Source: Thermoplasmata archaeon (GTDB lineage: Archaea; Thermoplasmatota; Thermoplasmata; Thermoplasmatales; Thermoplasmataceae). Taken from it: 64,000 nt of DNA. A model generated the notes under the pieces. The model saw nothing but the letters and a program-made list of their open reading frames with translations. It had not been told where the DNA came from and made no database searches. A program made the position numbers and the translations under genes. Location: positions 1 through 64,000 of the forward strand of contig JAJZJR010000010.1 in assembly GCA_021810045.1 (NCBI GenBank). Reading direction: 5' to 3'. Below are positions 60,365 through 64,000 of this stretch, piece by piece. Positions within the stretch are counted from its first letter, which is position 1. Each line of letters opens with the position of its first letter.

Positions 60365-60871
60365 TTAGTCCAACATTGACATTATGTTGGCACTCATGGA
60401 GTCCAGGAAACTTTCCCTGAATTTTTTAAGGACTAATTTAGTTTTATCGGGATCTGATAGAAACAGATGTGAAGAACTTGACCTGCTTTCTGAGTGCAAA
60501 ACCTCCTGCTCAATCATATCTGATATGATCTGCCTCATGTTTTCCTGGCGGCCCTTTCTTCCTGTAAGAAAATAAGAAAGTTCAACATTATCGTGCTCAA
60601 GGAGGTAAAATATTACATCCTTTGCATACCTGTTTCTAAGGAAATAGATAATTTTCCTTTCGCTGAAGCCGGTGTTGTCCAGCAGAAAGTATCTCTTTAG
60701 TTTTCCATCCTTCCTTATTGAGATTTTTTCCATTTTCTCCAGCTGATACAGGTGATATTCAACCTGGCCAACGGCTGCACCGGATTTTCTCTGGATTTCT
60801 CTGAAGTGTATACCTGGATTTTCAGATATAATTTGCTCGATATAATCCCGGAGAGAACCCTGTTCCACCAA
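60365..60871 (-). CDS. Winged-helix transcriptional regulator
   Basis: A 168-residue protein with an N-terminal winged helix: LRDYIEQIISENPGIHFREIQRKSG, then AVGQVEYHLYQLEKMEKISIRKDGKLKRYFL with the wing. A second helical region (about 80-168) could be another winged helix or a dimer domain. Such two-part regulators are common in archaea and often control membrane or surface genes. It follows the small membrane-protein gene by three bases, so the two are co-transcribed; the partner may be a sensor. Confidence 0.82.
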   Translation of the reverse strand: MVEQGSLRDYIEQIISENPGIHFREIQRKSGAAVGQVEYHLYQLEKMEKISIRKDGKLKRYFLLDNTGFSERKIIYFLRNRYAKDVIFYLLEHDNVELSYFLTGRKGRQENMRQIISDMIEQEVLHSESRSSSSHLFLSDPDKTKLVLKKFRESFLDSMSANIMSMLD

Positions 60872-60874
60872 TAT

Positions 60875-61144
60875 CTAACTACCTCGCACAACTCCATAAT
60901 AGAAGAGAAGGAGAATTATCACATCGGATATCATCAGGACAGCCGTGTTTGAGATGGGAAGAGTAAATACCCCAAATCCTGAGATTATAAGGATTACACC
61001 ATCCAGGAGGATGACAAGGAAAACAAGCAGTATGAATAGAAACATTCTCATTCCTGATTTTCTGTAAGCCCGTATGCCAACTGCCAGTAAGAAAGCTGCA
61101 AGTATGACGGAAATACCGGTCAGAAAGAAGTCAATGTTTTCCAT
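60875..61144 (-). CDS. Small three-helix membrane protein, paired with a regulator
   Basis: An 89-residue protein with three membrane helices (about residues 5-22, 32-54, 62-84) separated by short basic loops (RAYRKSGMR). No family is recognised. It is transcribed just ahead of the winged-helix regulator. In archaea similar pairs of a three- or four-helix membrane protein and a winged-helix regulator occur, and a membrane-tethered control is possible. Confidence 0.65.
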   Translation of the reverse strand: MENIDFFLTGISVILAAFLLAVGIRAYRKSGMRMFLFILLVFLVILLDGVILIISGFGVFTLPISNTAVLMISDVIILLLFYYGVVRGS

Positions 61145-61270
61145 GGACTACGTAATGAAGGGGGATATAAAATCAATGCCTATATTCTTAGTTAAAAGGA
61201 ACTGAGAAATTCAGAAAACTTATATTAAAAATAAATGATGATTTTCAAAAATCATACTTTTCAAAGGTTT

Positions 61271-64000
61271 TCAGTTAAAGGAAACGGCGAATCCGAATTC
61301 ATTCATTTCTTTCCTCATTTTGTCCCTGTATTCCCTATCACCGATTACTTTTGAAACCTTCAGGGTTTTCAGGCTCTTTCTAGCCGAGAATCCTGCTGCG
61401 AGTTTTCCGTTCTGAACCATAATATATAGGTTTATAGAGCCAAGCTGCCTCTTGATATAGTCCTGGAAATAGAGAAGGATAATATCTTTTGGAATTAGTA
61501 TCCTTGATTCACCCTTCTTGAATTTGAGTGCGGATGGATTGATATATAGAAGTCTCTGGAATCCTGGAATTATGCCTTTTACTGCCTTTCCGGTCTTTAT
61601 GAGCTGCTCCATGACCTTATGGAAGTTCTGATCCATGGGTCTGCCGGTTGTGTCTTCATACCTTTTGGCATCTATGAATCCCATATTCTTGAGCAGTGAG
61701 CGGACAATGATATCGACTGCTTCAACTGTCTTGAATTTCTCGGGAACAAAAACATATCTCCTGTCAGAATCCTTTGCAATAACACAATCCTCGAAAAGTG
61801 ATTTGAGGCCTTCTCTCACCCCAAGGATATCTTTCCTCAGATGGCTGATGATTTCTGATTCTGTCGCGCCCCCATATTCCATTATTACATGGACAATACG
61901 CTGGTCAAACTCGTTCAGTTCTCTTCCCCTTATGGCTCTGTAAACAGAAATTGTTTCCATTGTTGCCATTGCCTGGACCCCGAACGGGCCGGAAAAGTTG
62001 TAAAGCAGCCTTGACTGAAAATAATTTCGAAGGAGAACATTCCTGAGTCCCATATATGAGGCTTCAACTTCATTTCTGATTCCCAGATGGAATTCCTTGA
62101 GTTTTTCAAAAACAACAGAGTCCTCATTCTTCTGCGCAGAAGCTACAGCATATGAGAAAAGATCCTCCTCTTCCAGATCCACTATCTCCGCATCCCCCAG
62201 GATGAAGGCACCACCCTTTTCAGTGAATCCTTCTTCCTTTGCATAAGGTGAAACATTTTCAGGAACAGCAGATATGAATATTTCCCGGCAGTTGTGGTTT
62301 CCTGCAAGCTCCTTGACAGTATTGAAGAAACTTTCTGGAGAGGAAATTGATCCTGTCAGGTTGGAACACCACAGCACATTGTCATTAAACGCGATGTTCA
62401 GGGTGGCCTCTTCCCTTCCCTTTGAAACATAAATGGAATTGTAATCTATTTCATTCAGATACTTCCTGCCGAAATATATCTCAAGGGGATCTGTAACAGG
62501 AATAATCACCCCCTTCTTCAGGTCGCCGATGAGGTCCCTTGTTCCATAATAAAGATCATTGCGGATATACTTGGGTTTTTCATTGAGTGCCTTGATGCTT
62601 TCACCCATGAATGCCCAGAATGTATGTTCCAGTTCTCTCTTTGATACTGGGCCATATTTTTCAATAAGTTTCCCCACTGATTCGTTTAAATTCCCCTGCT
62701 CCCTGGAACCGTAAAGAATGGAATATCTCCCATCAAGGGAACGCGTGATTGATACTCTGAACTCCAGTGCTCGAATGAGCTGCCTCACAACTTTGACAGG
62801 ATTTCCAGATCGTTCTGCAATATCCTCATCTGTATCATGACCGTTCTCAATATACCTGAGAACCTGAAGTTCCTCTTCCTTGAACGGGCCGTACCTGAGA
62901 TTGTACAGGGATTCGCTCAGCCAGTCTGCCGTATAGGAAAGCCGGTTCTTCACAAACCTGCCAAGATGAACTTTTCCGGTTTCTATTAGGTTCTGAAGCC
63001 CCTCCTGGCTATAGTTGCTGCATCTTGCCTGAATGCTTGCAATATTATAGGCATAACCGAATTTCTGGAAATATTCTTCTACGCTGGAAACGCTTGATGA
63101 AAAATCGGCAACTCTGAGCTCAAGCTCGTTGCTCTCACCTCTGCCAAGAAGTGCATCCAGATCTGATTTCAGGATATACTGTCTTGCAAAAACAGGAGTT
63201 ATGTAATCGTTAACAAGTGTTCCTTCTTCAACAAGTCTTTCCAGTCCCTGGGAAAGTAAATCCTGATCAACAGGAAGCCTGATGGAAATCTCATCCATTG
63301 TAAGTGGTCCGTAACTCCCTATAACAAGAATTAGGGCCCGGTCTATTGCTTCTTCAATATCCGGTTCCTCGAAGTAAAGATCATTCTTAACATAAGAATT
63401 GACTTCGTTCTTGAGCGTTCGTCTTATCAGGTACCATGATTCAAGTCTTGAAAGTGAATCCTTCAGTTCTCCTTCTTCCAGATCCAGAGAGCGTTTCAGT
63501 TCCCCGAAGGTGAGGTTTTCGCAGGCATCATATACTGCCTGTGTGGAAACATCCATTTTCTCACCTACTTTGAAGAGTTTTCTCAATATGGGGTAATTAT
63601 CGATATGTGTCCACCCTGAGCCACGAGCATATACAGAGACTATAATATCCTGGGTTACCAGTTCCTCTGTAAGATCTGAAACCCCAACCTGAGCATACGG
63701 AAATGGACTGTTATACCTGTTTCTGAATGGATCAAACACCAGAAAATGTCTTGCAAAATCCTCATAGCTCTCAAGATCGTTAATTTGCGGAACCTTGGAT
63801 TTGTAATACTGATCGACAGTGGCCTGTTCCTGAATAAGGAACCTCATCTCCTGTGTTCCGTATATCTTGTCCAGTATTCTCCCCTGGAGTTCCTTGAGAA
63901 GCTTGGAACGGTCTTCCATGAGAACCATGTCTGATACTCCTGCAAGTATGAGACCGTAGGAGAACGGACTTGTCTCAGCACGGTAATCCAGAATTTTGTA
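61271..64000 (-). CDS. Lhr-type superfamily 2 helicase, C-terminal part (runs off the window)
   Basis: The frame is open from 61271 through base 64000, at least 909 residues, with no stop at the right edge; the ATG at 63928 is internal. The upstream end reads ETSPFSYGLILAGVSDMVLM, a segment typical of the region after the helicase core in archaeal Lhr-like proteins, and the rest is a chain of winged-helix domains (for example LTFGELKRSLDLEEGELKDSL, PVSKRELEHTFWAFMG, GGATESEIISHLRKDILGVR). The helicase motors themselves lie outside. Likely role in DNA repair or RNA/DNA unwinding. Confidence 0.72.
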   Translation of the reverse strand, partial: YKILDYRAETSPFSYGLILAGVSDMVLMEDRSKLLKELQGRILDKIYGTQEMRFLIQEQATVDQYYKSKVPQINDLESYEDFARHFLVFDPFRNRYNSPFPYAQVGVSDLTEELVTQDIIVSVYARGSGWTHIDNYPILRKLFKVGEKMDVSTQAVYDACENLTFGELKRSLDLEEGELKDSLSRLESWYLIRRTLKNEVNSYVKNDLYFEEPDIEEAIDRALILVIGSYGPLTMDEISIRLPVDQDLLSQGLERLVEEGTLVNDYITPVFARQYILKSDLDALLGRGESNELELRVADFSSSVSSVEEYFQKFGYAYNIASIQARCSNYSQEGLQNLIETGKVHLGRFVKNRLSYTADWLSESLYNLRYGPFKEEELQVLRYIENGHDTDEDIAERSGNPVKVVRQLIRALEFRVSITRSLDGRYSILYGSREQGNLNESVGKLIEKYGPVSKRELEHTFWAFMGESIKALNEKPKYIRNDLYYGTRDLIGDLKKGVIIPVTDPLEIYFGRKYLNEIDYNSIYVSKGREEATLNIAFNDNVLWCSNLTGSISSPESFFNTVKELAGNHNCREIFISAVPENVSPYAKEEGFTEKGGAFILGDAEIVDLEEEDLFSYAVASAQKNEDSVVFEKLKEFHLGIRNEVEASYMGLRNVLLRNYFQSRLLYNFSGPFGVQAMATMETISVYRAIRGRELNEFDQRIVHVIMEYGGATESEIISHLRKDILGVREGLKSLFEDCVIAKDSDRRYVFVPEKFKTVEAVDIIVRSLLKNMGFIDAKRYEDTTGRPMDQNFHKVMEQLIKTGKAVKGIIPGFQRLLYINPSALKFKKGESRILIPKDIILLYFQDYIKRQLGSINLYIMVQNGKLAAGFSARKSLKTLKVSKVIGDREYRDKMRKEMNEFGFAVSFN

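Overview
The window comes from a thermoplasmatal archaeon, most likely a Cuniculiplasma-like ('G-plasma') or Ferroplasma-like member of the Thermoplasmatales. The main evidence is a 745-residue VAT-type CDC48 ATPase (33.6-35.8 kb), an archaeal release factor aRF1, AT-rich TATA promoters placed so that many transcripts would be leaderless, and a gene pair that fits the Thermoplasma mevalonate-3-phosphate route to isoprenoids. No 16S gene is present, so the genus is an inference.

Region 1 (0.1-11.9 kb) is accessory DNA. An intact tRNA-Leu(TAG) gene sits at the left edge. Its 5' half, with its upstream flank, recurs as direct repeats at about 1.38 and 3.35 kb; 5' halves of a second leucine tRNA type recur at about 4.74 and 11.80 kb. 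Between the first four repeats lie self-contained cargo cassettes: a ribbon-helix-helix/PIN VapBC pair, a methyltransferase plus a MazEF-like pair, and a small membrane protein plus an AbrB/PIN VapBC pair. No integrase is visible. Between the last two repeats lie a 913-residue surface protein, a polytopic membrane protein and an ABC exporter. A decayed IS200/IS605 end also lies in this region.

Region 2 (11.9-32.2 kb) is mostly metabolic and housekeeping: a short-chain dehydrogenase, a proline-racemase-family enzyme with an FAD amine oxidase and an amino-acid permease carrying an in-frame amber codon, an MscS channel, an AlkX/YcaQ-type glycosylase, a solo TnpB with intact catalytic residues, small DUF proteins, the putative mevalonate-3-phosphate 5-kinase and bisphosphomevalonate decarboxylase pair, PanE, an HNH nuclease, a second FAD oxidoreductase, and a cysteine-synthase/sulfurtransferase divergent pair.

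Region 3 (32.2-43.6 kb) starts with an IS605-type element whose TnpB is cut by an opal codon at the fourth zinc-finger cysteine. Next come VAT, a PRC-barrel protein, aRF1 and UMP kinase (divergent), a radical-SAM-like protein that has lost two of three cluster cysteines, a PadR-controlled drug-type ABC exporter with a clear operator, and a second amino-acid permease.

Region 4 (43.7-58 kb) is a nearly complete molybdenum-cofactor and formate-dehydrogenase island: moaA, moaD, fdhD, a DUF1641 protein, a 980-residue FDH catalytic subunit, moaE, mobA, moaC, moaB, two moeA paralogues, a HAD phosphatase and a moeB/thiF-like adenylyltransferase. An intact IS5-type element with a 4-bp target duplication has landed between the probable promoter and the start codon of an acetate-transporter-like gene inside this island.

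Region 5 (58-64 kb) holds a zinc alcohol dehydrogenase, a 52-residue protein, a secreted membrane-anchored protein, a winged-helix regulator with a small membrane protein, and the C-terminal part of a large Lhr-type helicase that runs off the right edge.
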